Notes under the pieces: generated by a model
Told to the model about the DNA's origin: nothing
Database searches by the model: none
What the model saw: the letters and a program-made list of their open reading frames with translations, nothing else
Assembly: GCA_025093555.1 (NCBI GenBank)
Contig: JAIWNF010000001.1
Span: forward strand, 1,550,001 to 1,614,000
Length of the DNA: 64,000 nt
Direction of reading: 5' to 3'
Source of the DNA: Circinella umbellata
Taxonomy: Eukaryota > Mucoromycota > Mucoromycetes > Mucorales > Lichtheimiaceae
In this document: one piece after another, positions 47,066 to 59,629 of the stretch
How the letters are laid out: each line of letters opens with the position of its first letter
Position numbering within the stretch: the first letter of the stretch is position 1
Position numbers and translations under genes: made by a program

Positions 47066-49437
47066 TTAATTCTCCTTAATATCTTTGTTTTTCAAGGCAG
47101 TAGAAGAATGATGATGTGTAACTGTGATATGCGAGGAACATTTATCATCATACAATTGTTTAATTTCTTGACAATATATCTCCATGGCTTTTTTACGTAT
47201 AAGTGTACCTTTTGGTGTTATTGGAAGCTTTTTGTTTAATGGGAGAATGTATACCATGTCAGGAACAGCAATATTACCATGAGGTGGTGCATGCGCATTA
47301 GCTCGAGTTACAGCGTCATATACTGGTAGTGAGAATTTATTTTTGTATTATAATTAATAAATACGATATGCTCCAGATTATTGATACTATTCATTTATTT
47401 TCTAATTTGACATTGGTTTGTTCTATACCTTTTGAAATCATGTTTATAGGAGAATATTGAAGAGCTTTATTCGCGTTCAATTCAATGACCACCGAAATAT
47501 GCTCATAATTCTCACCAATAACCAAACAGTTTTCAATTATTTCTTCATTACAAATCTCGTTTCTAATTGGTGTGGGATCAGTCATTTCACCATGTATCCT
47601 ATTATGATATCCAGTATAAATAAGAATGAGCGAATATTCTCTATTTAATTTTTTTTCATTTATGAATATATATATTAAGCATAACTTACATTAACAGCAT
47701 ATCATCAGTTCTTCCAGTAAATTTCCAAATATTAGATCCAGGTGATATTTCAATAAATAAATCTTTTGTTGCATGATCACCATTTGGTCGATTTCCAGAG
47801 CCTTTTGAAAGCGAAGGATAATTACTATGTATCACCAGTTGATACATATCTACATTATCTTTAAATGGTTCAAACATGACATAATCTAGTAACTCTTTTA
47901 TTGGATGAATGCAGTGCCATTGATCATCGTTGACTTCATTATTGGAGACATTCGATGTGGATAATACTCCAGCCTCTAATTTTTTTTTCATACATGAATA
48001 TAAATAATATAAGAAGAAATAAGTGATTGTGTGTCTATTATCATTAGATGCGGCCGTCACACTAATTGGCTCGCTATATATAATTAATAAATTATCTTTT
48101 TATACTATGTAACTATTACCTGTCATTCCATAATAATTTTGAACGTTTAGGCCTTTTGATCTTAAAAAGTCGCCAATTTGTTTTTGAAGAGGTGCTCCAC
48201 CACAAAAAGCAAATTTGAATTTTTGTAGAGTGGTTGTTGTTTCTTCAGAAATTGGTTGAGTAGTTAGATATTCAGCCAATTGTTCATAGATGATAGGTGA
48301 TGAAGCCATTATGGTTGCTTCATACATTTTTGCAACTGTAAGTATATTTTCTGCTTTGAGAGTTTCAGAATTGAATATAAAAATACTTGAACCAACTAAC
48401 ATACTCGCTATTAACATTTCTATGTCGTTTTTTTTTTCAAAAAGTAAGCCGATGTAAATAGATAATAAAAAAGCAAGTTAGTCTTTTTATTTTTATAGAA
48501 AAGCTTTTTGACAATGTATATACAAAAGTAAATATCAATAAATAGCAGTAGCTTATATAGCTAACTTACCTAGGGCAGGTATACGAAAAAAATCTGTCGG
48601 GGAGACTATAACGTCATTTGAATCCAGTGCCACGTTCGACTTTGTATATTGTTGAATAGATTTTATAAATATTTCCAACATTCTATATAAAAATACTCGA
48701 GTGCTTTGGGAAATTGCTTTTGGAAGAGAGGTTGTTCCCGAACTATGGAATATTGCGAAAGTGTCCGTTAGAGATTTTGTTGTATCATTTTGCATACTAT
48801 GTCGCTTTTCTTCTTGTGATTGACCAGTTCTTCTCTCATCATTTTCTTCATTAAGCGTTTTGTGTTTTAGCGGGGAATTACTGAAAGTTTTTATTATGGC
48901 AACAAGCTGGTCAACATTAAACTCTCTCCAAACTTTGAGCTTAATAACTTTTTGATGACATTTTTCCATCGTTGCACAACAATCAAAAGCCTTTTGACGA
49001 TATGTTTCTGAAGTAATAAAAAGATCGGTGTTCGCTTCTTGAAGAAGATGAATATTGGCTTCTTCTGAATTGTAAGGTGAAAGAGGGAAAAAAATCCATC
49101 CAAGTTTTAAAAGAGTGAAGAATGCGATGATAGAGTGCAAATTGTTTTCAATAAGCACAGCAACACAATGTGTCCTCTTTACGTTGCTGTCGGCTATGGT
49201 TAATGGAAGGAGAAATTTCCATTCATTAGCCAAATATGTTGTAATCTTGTCAACTTGGTCATAGGTGAGCATCGTAACTTCAAATGGAGACGATGCGTTA
49301 TTTGATGATTTCTTTTGATAACGTACAAAAACATTGTCACTGTAACGTACTACGTGTATTTTAAATACTTGTAGCAAAGAGTCATAGTCAGTATAATTTG
49401 GAAGCGTATAGTCTTGTTTCATGGTGAATGTGTTCAA
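47066..49437 (-). CDS. Stand-alone adenylate-forming enzyme (NRPS-like A domain)
   Basis: Five exons close in phase to 626 residues: 49437-48570, 48419-48120, 47975-47690, 47598-47429 and 47322-47066. Motifs: FHSSGTTSLPKAIS (ATP-binding loop), NYYGMTEAG (A5), WKFTGRTDDML (A7) and PITPKGTLIRKKAMEIY with the A10 lysine. AMP-binding enzymes of this type activate a carboxylate as acyl-adenylate. Unlike its neighbour at 51738-55488 it ends after A10 and has no carrier or reductase domain. The hinge-proximal block reads HGEMTDPTPI where the neighbour has NGEKTNPIPM. Its third and fourth exons have exactly the same lengths (286 and 170 nt) as the neighbour's second and third, so the two are tandem paralogues. 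No lesion was seen. The substrate is unknown. Confidence 0.8.
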
Positions 49438-51737
49438 GAAAAAAAATTAGTGTATAATATAACAAGAAGACGTTTATATTAATGATTAAAATATAGAGAT
49501 CTCATACAATCTTCTACAAAAGTTCTTTATTTATATAACGTCCTTGTCGCATTACATATTAGCTTATTAATCTAAAAAAATTGAAGTTGGTATATATGTA
49601 CTATATGCAATTAGAAAATGCTCCTGTTGTTGATGAATATTAGAGCCGAAAGAATAAATCATTATTACACTCTACATGCATAGCAGCGCTTTGCGTCTCA
49701 ATTATAATAATACGTAATAAAGAAATAAGTAATTTTCGTTCAATTAATCAATTATTTTTTTTGTCTATAATGGCATTATAGTAATAATTGTTGGATGTTT
49801 TTCTATTTTGATTACACATCATCTTGGTGTGTAAATATAATGACTTTGCTGTCGTGCAATGCTATGCACTAGAAAAAGCCAAATGCAAAAATTTCAGAAA
49901 AGGAATAACGTTGCATACTTTTGCACTTATCTATGATTAAAAACAGCTCCACTAACAGTTCAACTAGTGTTTTTAAATAAGGCACTGTGTGTGTTTTTTT
50001 TCTCAATCTGATACATGACCGGTAGATATAAAACGTATATTTAGCTTTATTTAAACAAAAATTACAACAATATGCCGAATAATTTACTTTGAGAGAAGAA
50101 AATATGATCGAGTACCTTATGGGTTTACTATCATATATTCTACGTATCAGGAAGATGCAAGATGTTCGATATTATATTTCACACTTTGAATATCATATGA
50201 CACCATCGCTAAGAAATACCAGAACCGACGAATCCACAAATATTATAATAATAATCAGTTATTACGGATCAATAATCTTAATAAACTGAAATAAATATCT
50301 GTCTCATAACTAAGAAACCCATTATAAAAAAATAAGATTTTAAATTAGGAAATCTAGTAGGCATTACTACTACGGGGTGATAACTGTAATATTGGTAGAT
50401 TATTATTATTATTTTAAAAAAATGGTCCCTTAGTATCAAATGTAAAAAATGGCTGAAACACGTTTTACAACATCTTATCATATTATTTTTGGAAATAGAA
50501 CAAATAAATATTCATGCCTTCTTCTAGTCCGAATATAAAAAGTAAAGGATTAAGAGTATGCAAGAACTTTTTTTTTTTGCTACGTATGCGTATAATGTTA
50601 AATAAGTTTTAAAATCAACCACTTGTGAATGTTTTTCTTTTTAGTCTTATTTATCTTCTTATTTTTTTATTGGTATTTGAATCATGCAAAGTGCTTTCCT
50701 AAGCTTTTACTTACTATTATATAAAGCAATTTATCACTGTGCAAGCTGTGATTTTTTTTGCCCTACACTCCTATCTGTCACATATTTGGTTGAAACAATA
50801 GGATAAGATACTTTCTCTTTACATATTGGAAGAATTTCAAATGACGCCAATTTTTTAAAAATAATCATTCTTGATTTTAAGTTTCAAAAAAAAAAACCCC
50901 TCCAAAATTCACAGGTATGAAAGCCTTAAACATGAAACCAAGAAACTGGTAATCCATATCTCCAAGAATTAAAAAAAACCCTTTGATTCGTTACTGATAT
51001 TATCTGGATATCTTTATATCATTGTTTCACAAATAGTTGTTTAGTTTTTCTTACTACATTGATGCCATTATTGACAAAGAATACGCAGGTTGAAAAAACG
51101 TGTACATATATTTTCACTTCTTAAACTTGCATGAATTTTTTTCCCGAGCAGTTCCGAGGAACCCGTTTCACATAGTGCTATAGAAATCACCCGCCTTTTG
51201 AAGCATTAGGCTTTTACTACAAAAACATGCAGCCACTAAAATTTTAAAGTTCTTGTTCATATTATTTTTTAAATGAGTACATGTGCGTACCATAATATTT
51301 AGGTTATTTTTAAAATGTACGTGATACTATGCAATTCTTTTTTAACCACTCCCAAGAGAAATAAAGAGTTCAAAGAAGCACAGTTTTTTTCACAATGTAC
51401 AATGATTAACCTTCCCATTTAAAAGTTTCTATATATCTGTATTAATAACATTACAAACAATGCTGCGTTGCTAGGATGAAACATAAACGTAATGTATTTC
51501 TTTTGCTAAAATCCATACCCCATTTATTTTTGATAAGCCGTAACGGGTTGGTTCCTCACAAATGTGAAAGATGCGAATCATTCAATTGAGTAGCAAAAAA
51601 AAAGATTGCGTGTCAAAATTGCAAAGAAAGTAAAAATCGAGAGGGGGATTACAGAAGAAAAAAAGGGTGAACAACTGCGTAATACTTCAAACAGCATACA
51701 TTGTCATTGAATTATGCGGATAGTTTATAATTTTATT
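49438..51737. other. Intergenic stretch between the two adenylate-forming genes
   Basis: No supported gene. A 66-codon frame at 50089-50289 lacks motifs. The left end would hold the promoter of the stand-alone A-domain gene, the right end the 3' flank of the A-T-R gene. No remnant of a carrier or reductase domain was recognised. Confidence 0.5.
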
Positions 51738-54700
51738 TTAATTATAATCATAAAATCCAATATTGTGCCATGAAAATAGACACTTTTTCAATATTTCATC
51801 ATTAAAAACGGGTGCATTAGCCAACGATGGAGCTATTTTAACTGTATTTGTAGTATCCCACATTAGATTTTCTCGCGATGAATGGTTCCAATGATTTTCG
51901 TAAAATGTCAGCAGACGGTAAGCTGGATTATTTTGATGTCTGCTTAATTCCTTGATCCATACATCAGGCTTCACGACAGCAAATTGTATCCCGCACGCTT
52001 TTATTATATTCATAAGATACGACCATTGGAAAGATCTTGTATTTACAACATGGAAAAAGTTGTTATCATGGTGATCCATTGTCATTGTATTCAGCATAAT
52101 ATCCAAAATCGTTGTTGCCGCAGAGTCGACACATATCCAATTAATATTATGGTCAAGATCAGGCATCATTCTCATGGTAGCACCAGCTGTTATCATGAGA
52201 GGATATTGCTCATCAGTGTTCCATGCTCCATTTTCTTTGTCACCGCAAATTTGTCCCAACCGCTCAACAAAGCAAGGAAAATTTTTGTATTTAGCAAGAT
52301 ATGCAAACAAATGTTCAGCAATATATTTTGATTGAGCATACCCCATTGGTATAGAAAGATGTGGGTCTTGTGGCAATGGACATTCTGGAATCAACAAAGG
52401 TAAACTACTATTATAATCGCTATTTTCTCTTCTTACTATGGATTTATAATTAGCTGTAGCGCTGATACTTGAAACAAAATGAGTTCGAATTGGATTTTTC
52501 TTTCGCCACGCAAATTTGATAATATTATAAAGTCCTCGTAGACACACACGTTCAAAATGCTGTACAGGCTGATTAAAATCGACAAGCCAGCCACATAATT
52601 GTATTACAGTTACTTCATTTTTGAGCTTGATATAGGTATCTTGACTCAATCCAAAATTGGACGCATCCAGATTATCCATAGATAGCGCTTCGACTTTATT
52701 CATGCTTTTGAGGAGTAATGTATCAATAGATCTCTTCTTGAATGATTCTTCAATTCGTTGCATTAATGCTTTTTGACTGTTACCATAGCATTCTTCTTCG
52801 TATTGTTCCTTATTTTGTATCTTGCTATGAACAAGACAATATATTTTTTTGATTTGCGGTGACTGAATCATATCACGAAGCAAAAATGCACCCAGTGATC
52901 CAGTCGCTCCGGTGAGTAAAACAGTATCTTGTTGTCGATGTTGGTTTTGAAGATCCACAATAGCACGAGTCGGAAAATCGTGTTCAACTTGACCAAGATA
53001 TTCATAAAGAATTGACTGTGTTTTTTGGTAACTTTTTTCCATTTGTATTCTCATTTTATCTTCTGGTAGTACTATATTTACTAACGCTGTGGGAGAAGAT
53101 ACAATACTAGCATTATTATTGACATCGACAGTCGTCGTATCTGTTTTGAACAGTTGAATCATCGAATCAACTGTCGGGTACTCAAACAGAAGATTATGTG
53201 GAACTGGTTTAAACTTTGTTGCAATTTTGTTGCGTAATTGAATGGCAAGAAGTGAGTTGAGACCATAGTCAAATAATGAAACCGACATTTCAATTTCATC
53301 CACTCGACGATTGAGTACACTTGCTGCAGCTTGACGCAAAAAGTCACCATTTTTATTTTTATCGCCAAAATAAGTTGCATAATCTTGTTCACCACAATAA
53401 TCGTCCATTATGTCTCTTTGAAGAAGAAAGCTGTTGTATATATCATTGATTTCATTCGCGAAAACCTCGGTTACTTTTCGGCGAATGACATTATTTTTTG
53501 CTGTAGTTGGTAATTTTTTATCCATTGGTAAAACATACACCATATGAGGTACCACTATAGTGCTGTGACTTGGAGCGGATTTATTAGCTTCTTTTATTCC
53601 CGCGTAAACTATACAATTACAAAAAAAAAAAGAATATAAATTCTGTATTAGTATAACCACAATAATAATTCTAAAAATAAATAATTGAGAAGCTTCAAGC
53701 TTTTTTCTTCACAGTTTCAGGTACATACTCTTTAATAATATTTGCATGGGAGTATATTTGACGCTTTGTTCCATTTTGAGCTCAATCAAAACTGCGGTAC
53801 ATTCCCTATTTTCACCAATAACACAACATTTTCGTACAATATCAATCTCCGAGATTTTATTTTCCATTGGTATTGGATTTGTCTTTTCCCCATTTTTCCT
53901 ATATTGACAATGTTGGTTTATTCACAAATAATTTAGTATGCTTGGGAAATTTATAAAATCAAATGATATATATTGATGATGTTTATCCTTACATAACAAG
54001 AGTATCATCGATACGCCCAACCATGCTCCAATTATTTGAATTTAGTGGTTTCTCCATAAACAAGTCACCTGCTGCATAATCACCGTTAGAGCGGTTGCTA
54101 ATGCTACTAGCAAATGAGGGACAATCGGCGCGAAGAATTAATTGACATATATCAGGAGAACTTTGATTTACTGGTTCCAACATAATATAGGGAGAAAGTT
54201 TTTTTACTGGGCGCAAATAGTTCCAGGGAATATTTTCATATTTGGAAATTTTTGTCGAAACCATGGCAATACCAAATTCTAATAAAAATAAAAAAAAAAT
54301 AAAGCCAGTAAAATTAAATTGTCATTGGGATGTAAATATATTATATCAGGAAAACTAAGAATGTCATGTCAGAAAAAGAAAACCAATAATTTTTTTATAA
54401 TATGCACCTGTTGTTCCATAGGCACAGCGGATATTTAGACCCTTGGAACATAAGTAATCACCAATGGGAACCCTCAAAGGTGCGCTTACGGCGAGATAAA
54501 ATTTGACTTGTTGCAATACAGGTGGAACGACAATCTTTGAACTGTTGTTTTTTATAATATTATTATGTTCTTCTTCTTTTAGGTAGTCCGCCATTTCTTC
54601 CAATTGTATCGGCATAACAGTCATAGATGTTACACTATAAGTCTTGCTAACAGCGATGATATCGCGCGGTGATGGTGGTAATCGATGGAACAAAACAGCG

Positions 54701-55488
54701 GTCGCACCAAATGAAACCACAATAAGAAATGTATAAATTCCGCTACCATGAAAAAAAGGACAGGGCAACAACATGACATCCTTGAATCCAAAATCTTGAC
54801 GATTGCTATTATATATGTTCTCCCCCAAAGTGTGAATTGTTGTCCATAAAACCGATCGATTGGTTTCATAGGTTGGTTTTGGGAATGAGGTGCTTCCGGA
54901 TGAATGTAAGATACCAATGATATCATTTTCATGTCCATAGTTCTTGCTGGTAGTGAGAAAATCTGTTGCTGCTGCTGCTGACATATCATACTTTTGACTT
55001 TTCTCAAAGATTAGTGATGATAATATCTTTTTATTAAAAGAAGATAAGACTTTGATGCCACAGCTTTTGGAAAGTTGACTGGCGCATTTTTGTGAAAAAT
55101 CTTTGTATTTGTTGGACGTAATAAGATACCGAGTACTTGTTATATTCATCAAGTGGACAGCAGCATCTTCTGAGTTACGAGGTGATATGGCAAAAAATAC
55201 ACGCCGAAGCTTGAGAATTGCTAAAATGGTCAATGCAGAAAGTACAGGATCATCAAGGAGATAGCCAATAACATTACAATCTTCAACTGGAGGCAATTGC
55301 GAAGTTAGCTCTTGTACAAGGTATGTAGACATTTCGTCTACTTGGCCGTAAGTCAAGGAATCAAACTCAAGAGTGTCTGGAATTTGATATCGAAGACAAA
55401 TATTATCCTTGAACCGCGCAGCTTGAGTTTCAAACATTTGAATTACTGTAGAAAAATTTTCAGGGTAGTCGTAGTGTTTGTAAATCAT
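51738..55488 (-). CDS. NRPS-like A-T-R carboxylate reductase
   Basis: Four exons close in phase to 1135 residues: 55488-54408, 54278-53993, 53898-53729 and 53608-51738. Order: AMP-binding domain (LHSSGSTSFPKPTYE loop, CAYGTTEFG, WSMVGRIDDTLVM, NGEKTNP, A10 lysine in TTAKNNVIRRK); a carrier domain with the phosphopantetheine serine in FDYGLNSLLAIQLRNK; and a thioester-reductase (NAD-binding 4) domain with LLTGATGSLGAFLLRD, the serine in HFVSSISAT and the catalytic YAQSK. Family knowledge: such enzymes adenylate an acid, load it on the carrier and reduce it to aldehyde or alcohol with NAD(P)H. The length fits A-T-R and is too short for Lys2-type aminoadipate reductase. The substrate is unknown. 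Confidence 0.88.
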
Positions 55489-57438
55489 TTTTTTTTTGTT
55501 CTTGTAAAATTTAATAGTAAAAATATAATGATAATTGAGTATAATAAAAAGAATATATATATGCTTATTTGCAAATAAAAGATGTCTTTACTGCTGCTAA
55601 CAGGAAACAAATAGAGATAATCCTTATATATAGATTACTATTTCCAAAGCAACCTTTTTCTTTCTATTATAAACATGAAACTTCTCAATACTGCACTACC
55701 ATAAATATATCTAAACTTGTGATGCAGTACGTACCAAAATGAAATTCGCTATTTCTAAAAGTATCATGTAAAAATATGTTTACATGTGCTGTTTTATTTT
55801 GTGCATTTCATTATGTACATGACTTTTGGATTTCCACCGAATAATACTGCGCAACATAAAAAGCTTGCATATTTGTTGTACGTCTGACAGCATGCATTCT
55901 TAAGGCCGTGCTCTAACAGTAAGAGCAAAAAAAAAATACAGCTTTAAAGGTCCAATACGCGCGCTTACATAAACAACATCCTGCAGCAATTGGCTGCATA
56001 ATGATAAGTAGAAGAAAAAGAAAAACAAATGATAGTGTAAAAAAAGGGCATTTGATGAAGTAGAATAAGGTACCATATCAATTAGATGCTACTAGTAATA
56101 CCGAAACAAAACAAAACACAAGAAATAATAAAATACGTTAATATTAAATCAAAGTTAAAACTCAATATGTTGCTGTATATTGCTGTTTATGAATATGTGT
56201 ATATAACAGTGAGTTATATTTTTATAGTAAAATAAGAAACCAAATGTGAATAAGAGCTACGTATTATTTAGTATCGACCAATTGATAATTAAACGCAAAC
56301 ACTTCGTTCGTGTGACATACATTTTGTAAACAAGCTGCACTTCATGTAGCTTTTTCGATTTGTACGTATATGCGAAGACATAAACACTTGTATTTAGAAA
56401 TCTACTATTATCGCACATGAGCCATTTTGCACGCAATACATACGCTGTATAGTCGAATTACGTGTATATATAATTTAATTTCTTCGTGATATTATGTTCT
56501 AATTATGCGTTACGTACGTATTGAAATGCCGAGATTATTAACGTTGTTATAATACCACGATTTTGGTTTAATAATGTAGTTAGGAATAAATAATCGGTGC
56601 TTTCCGTTAAATTGGTTCACTAATGCATAAAAATAACCAAAAGTCATTAAGAGTTAGAATAGCAAAGCTGCACCTAGCAAATGAAATGACCATTGCTACG
56701 TATTATATTCAAGTAACAATGTATTTTCAAACAAAACTACTGTAATAAGAGCACCAATAGTAATAATGTATATATTCGACATGTGCCTAGTCGGTCTTTT
56801 ATCTGAGCCTCGTTTCATCTAAGGTGCATACTGACTTAATGTATGTATATACACTGTTGAGAAGTATGCAATGATTTCCCTAATTTTTTCTCCTTTTCTA
56901 TTGTTTGATTTCATAGTACCATTGGCTATTTTCTTTAAGAACTGTTCCGTAACATCTCTTCAGAATACCTAAGTTAACATATATTAGGGCTCAAAAAGTT
57001 CATAGCTGCATTGCTGACAATGTTTTGTCAATTCTTATACCACTCCATATTTTGATGGTTTAAGTCAGTATGCACCTTATTACTATTGTTCCCGAATACA
57101 AATAAAAACATACCAACCTATTGGTTTTATCAATTATATAAAATCGAACCCGAAGCTTGTAAATATATCAACTCTAGCCTCTTGATGCGGATACTCACAT
57201 GCAGAAGTCATCAACAAAACGTATTATACAAATCGAATTCGAGTGGACACTGAAATTCTTTTTTTTATAGGTTCTACGTAATGTGAAAAATAAGGGGTTT
57301 TCATTTCAAAAATACTTTCTTACTCCTGTGCTTTTTCTCGAACGCTGTATATATAATCTTACAGGAAACGTTCTCGTGTACAACGTTTTATCCATTTTTT
57401 TTATTACCCATTGCGTTATTATTGACATATAAAATCAA
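55489..57438. other. Intergenic stretch, divergent promoter region
   Basis: Lies between the divergently transcribed A-T-R gene (minus) and MFS gene (plus), so it must hold both promoters. No ORF or repeat of note; 1.95 kb of AT-rich sequence. Confidence 0.55.
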
Positions 57439-59344
57439 ATGGCAGAGCAAGCTACCACTCAGCACATTTTCAATGTAAACTCATTTAAATCTTGGATATC
57501 TCTTCGAAGCAAATTCAATGAAGATCCAAGAAAGCGATTTAGTTCTTGTATAAAAACCTTGATTATTATTACAATGTCATTTTCTGCATCTATGACAGGA
57601 TTTGCAGGGACTATTTATTATCCAAGTAAAACGGTTCCTTTTTTTATTACTATTATTATTATCTATTCAAATTATTAATCGGTTGTTTTAAACATAAGAA
57701 TTAAAAATTAATACGCTCTTTTTTTTTTTTAAAAAAAAAAAGGTATACCTGAAATAGAGACTGACTTGAAAGCTACTTCATTGGCAACAACCCTCGCAGC
57801 ATCACTTTTTGTACTTTTTGCAGGCATTTTTCCAATAATATGGGGGTCCATATTAGACTTTTATCATATTCGTCGATTAATAACAATTATTTCAATTGTT
57901 ATTTTTATCTTGTCTTCTCTTGGTATTGCTGTCGTTAACAATATTTGGGCTCTTGTAATACTTCGTTGTTGTCAAGCTATTGGTGCTAGTCCAGGACAGG
58001 TCATAGGATCAGCTGTTATCACAGATTTATACCCTGTTGAAACGCGTGGTAGAGCGTATGGGAAGTTTTTTCTTGGAATGTTTATTGGCCCAATTATAGG
58101 TAATTAGTATGTTTATTTGCTATCTATAAAGTTCGGTATTGTGGTACAGTGGCATTTAATAAAACATATATATACGTAGCTCCAACTATCGGTGGATTTT
58201 TGGCAGCTAGCGGTATGAAATGGCGTGCAACTTTTTTATTTTGTTTGGCATTTGGTGGAGTACTTCTTGTTTTAGTTGTATTTTGTGTCCCTGAAACTTA
58301 CCGTGACCATCAAAGATTTGATGATAGTCCCATTTTACCAACGACTGCAGCTGTATCATCAACCCAAGAAATCACATCTGACACCAATATCACTAGATGG
58401 ACCACTGTATCTACTATTAGCAAGGAGGAAGTATATAATAAGCAGTTAAGCAAGAAGAAAAAGTTCAATCCAGTCCGTCCATTTGCTTTGCTACGATTTC
58501 CACATATACTTCTACCTTCCTTGGCGACAGCTATAATATTTGGATCTATGTTTTCTATTGGTATACCTATAATACTTTTTTACGTAATTCTTTTCTTTCT
58601 TACATTTCTTTTTACACTAACTTCTATGATAATAGAAACTATTCTGCCGAACTTGTTTTATCAAGAGTATGGATTCAACTCATTACAAATAGGTTAGTGA
58701 TTATTTCAAATAAATAAATTGTTGTTCTGTATATGGTATTAAAGAATGAAATACAATTTGATATGAACAATACATTGACGTCTTACTATTACTATTCAAA
58801 AAAAATAGGTCTTGCATATTTAGGGGGTGGGATTGGTCACATTTTTGGTGCTATCTTTAGTGGATATGCTTCCGATAAATTACTTCTAAGAAACAGATCC
58901 AAGCGTGCCAATGGACAACATATGATAGAAGATCGTATTACGATAAATATATGGCCATGTTTTTTAATACTAGTCCCCTTAGGATTGTTACTCTTTGGTT
59001 GGAGCATTACCAGTGGAATGTCCTACTGGTACGGAATCGTTGGTTTTGGTATACAGTGTTTTGCTACAAATCAGATAATGGCGACAGTTGGTGCCTATCT
59101 ATCAGATGCAAATCCTGAACAACCTGCTTCAGCCGCAGCTGCAAAAATGTGTATTTACATGACAATATGCTGTATTCTATCCTTGACATCTCTTCCAATC
59201 TTGCAAAAAATTGGTGCCGGTTACCTCACTATCATTTTAGCTGTACTCAGCTGGTGTTCTGCAGCTCTTTTGCTCATTATTAAAATTTACGGTCATCAGT
59301 TGCGTCGTCATTTCGGATTGGAACAAAATGAAGAGTGGATGTAA
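57439..59344 (+). CDS. MFS transporter (DHA1-like)
   Basis: Four exons close in phase to 530 residues: 57439-57625, 57743-58099, 58180-58692 and 58809-59344. The protein is a multi-pass membrane protein with MFS signatures: GSILDFYHIRR (loop 2-3), ILRCCQAIGASPGQVIGSAV, DLYPVETRGRAYGKFFLG (loop 4-5, the R-G-R/K pattern of drug:H+ antiporters) and PTIGGFLA. A hydrophilic loop of about 90 residues separates the two halves. The second half ends GHQLRRHFGLEQNEEW. The segment FYVILFFLTFLFTLTSMIIE could be a retained in-frame stretch or an extra helix. Polyspecific export is typical of the family; its position beside the A-T-R gene suggests export of that pathway's product, by inference only. Confidence 0.88.
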
Positions 59345-59629
59345 TAATATATACGTAGACTGTACAAGAGAGTGTTCTTATGTATTTATAATACGTATTC
59401 CTTTTTATCATTGTTCATTGCCTCACGTGTATTTATAATTCATCCGTCATATTTTCACTTGAATAGATTATATAATTTTTAAAAAAAATGCATTTATTAA
59501 ATTATGTAGGAGTATGGTGATGGTGATGGTAAAAGTTAAAATGCTGTTTATATTGATTGTATGGCGCATATATGTTTTTTGTTGTGTAGGTTTAATGGTA
59601 TATTATTATTTTTAAATAAAATAAAATCT
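59345..59629. other. Convergent 3' spacer between MFS and formin genes
   Basis: 285 bp between the MFS stop (59344) and the formin stop (59630, minus strand). AT-rich; polyadenylation of both genes is expected here. No gene. Confidence 0.5.

Noticed and set aside
50089..50289. 66-codon frame in the spacer between adenylate-forming genes
   Set aside because: No recognisable motif and poor start context; probably chance.
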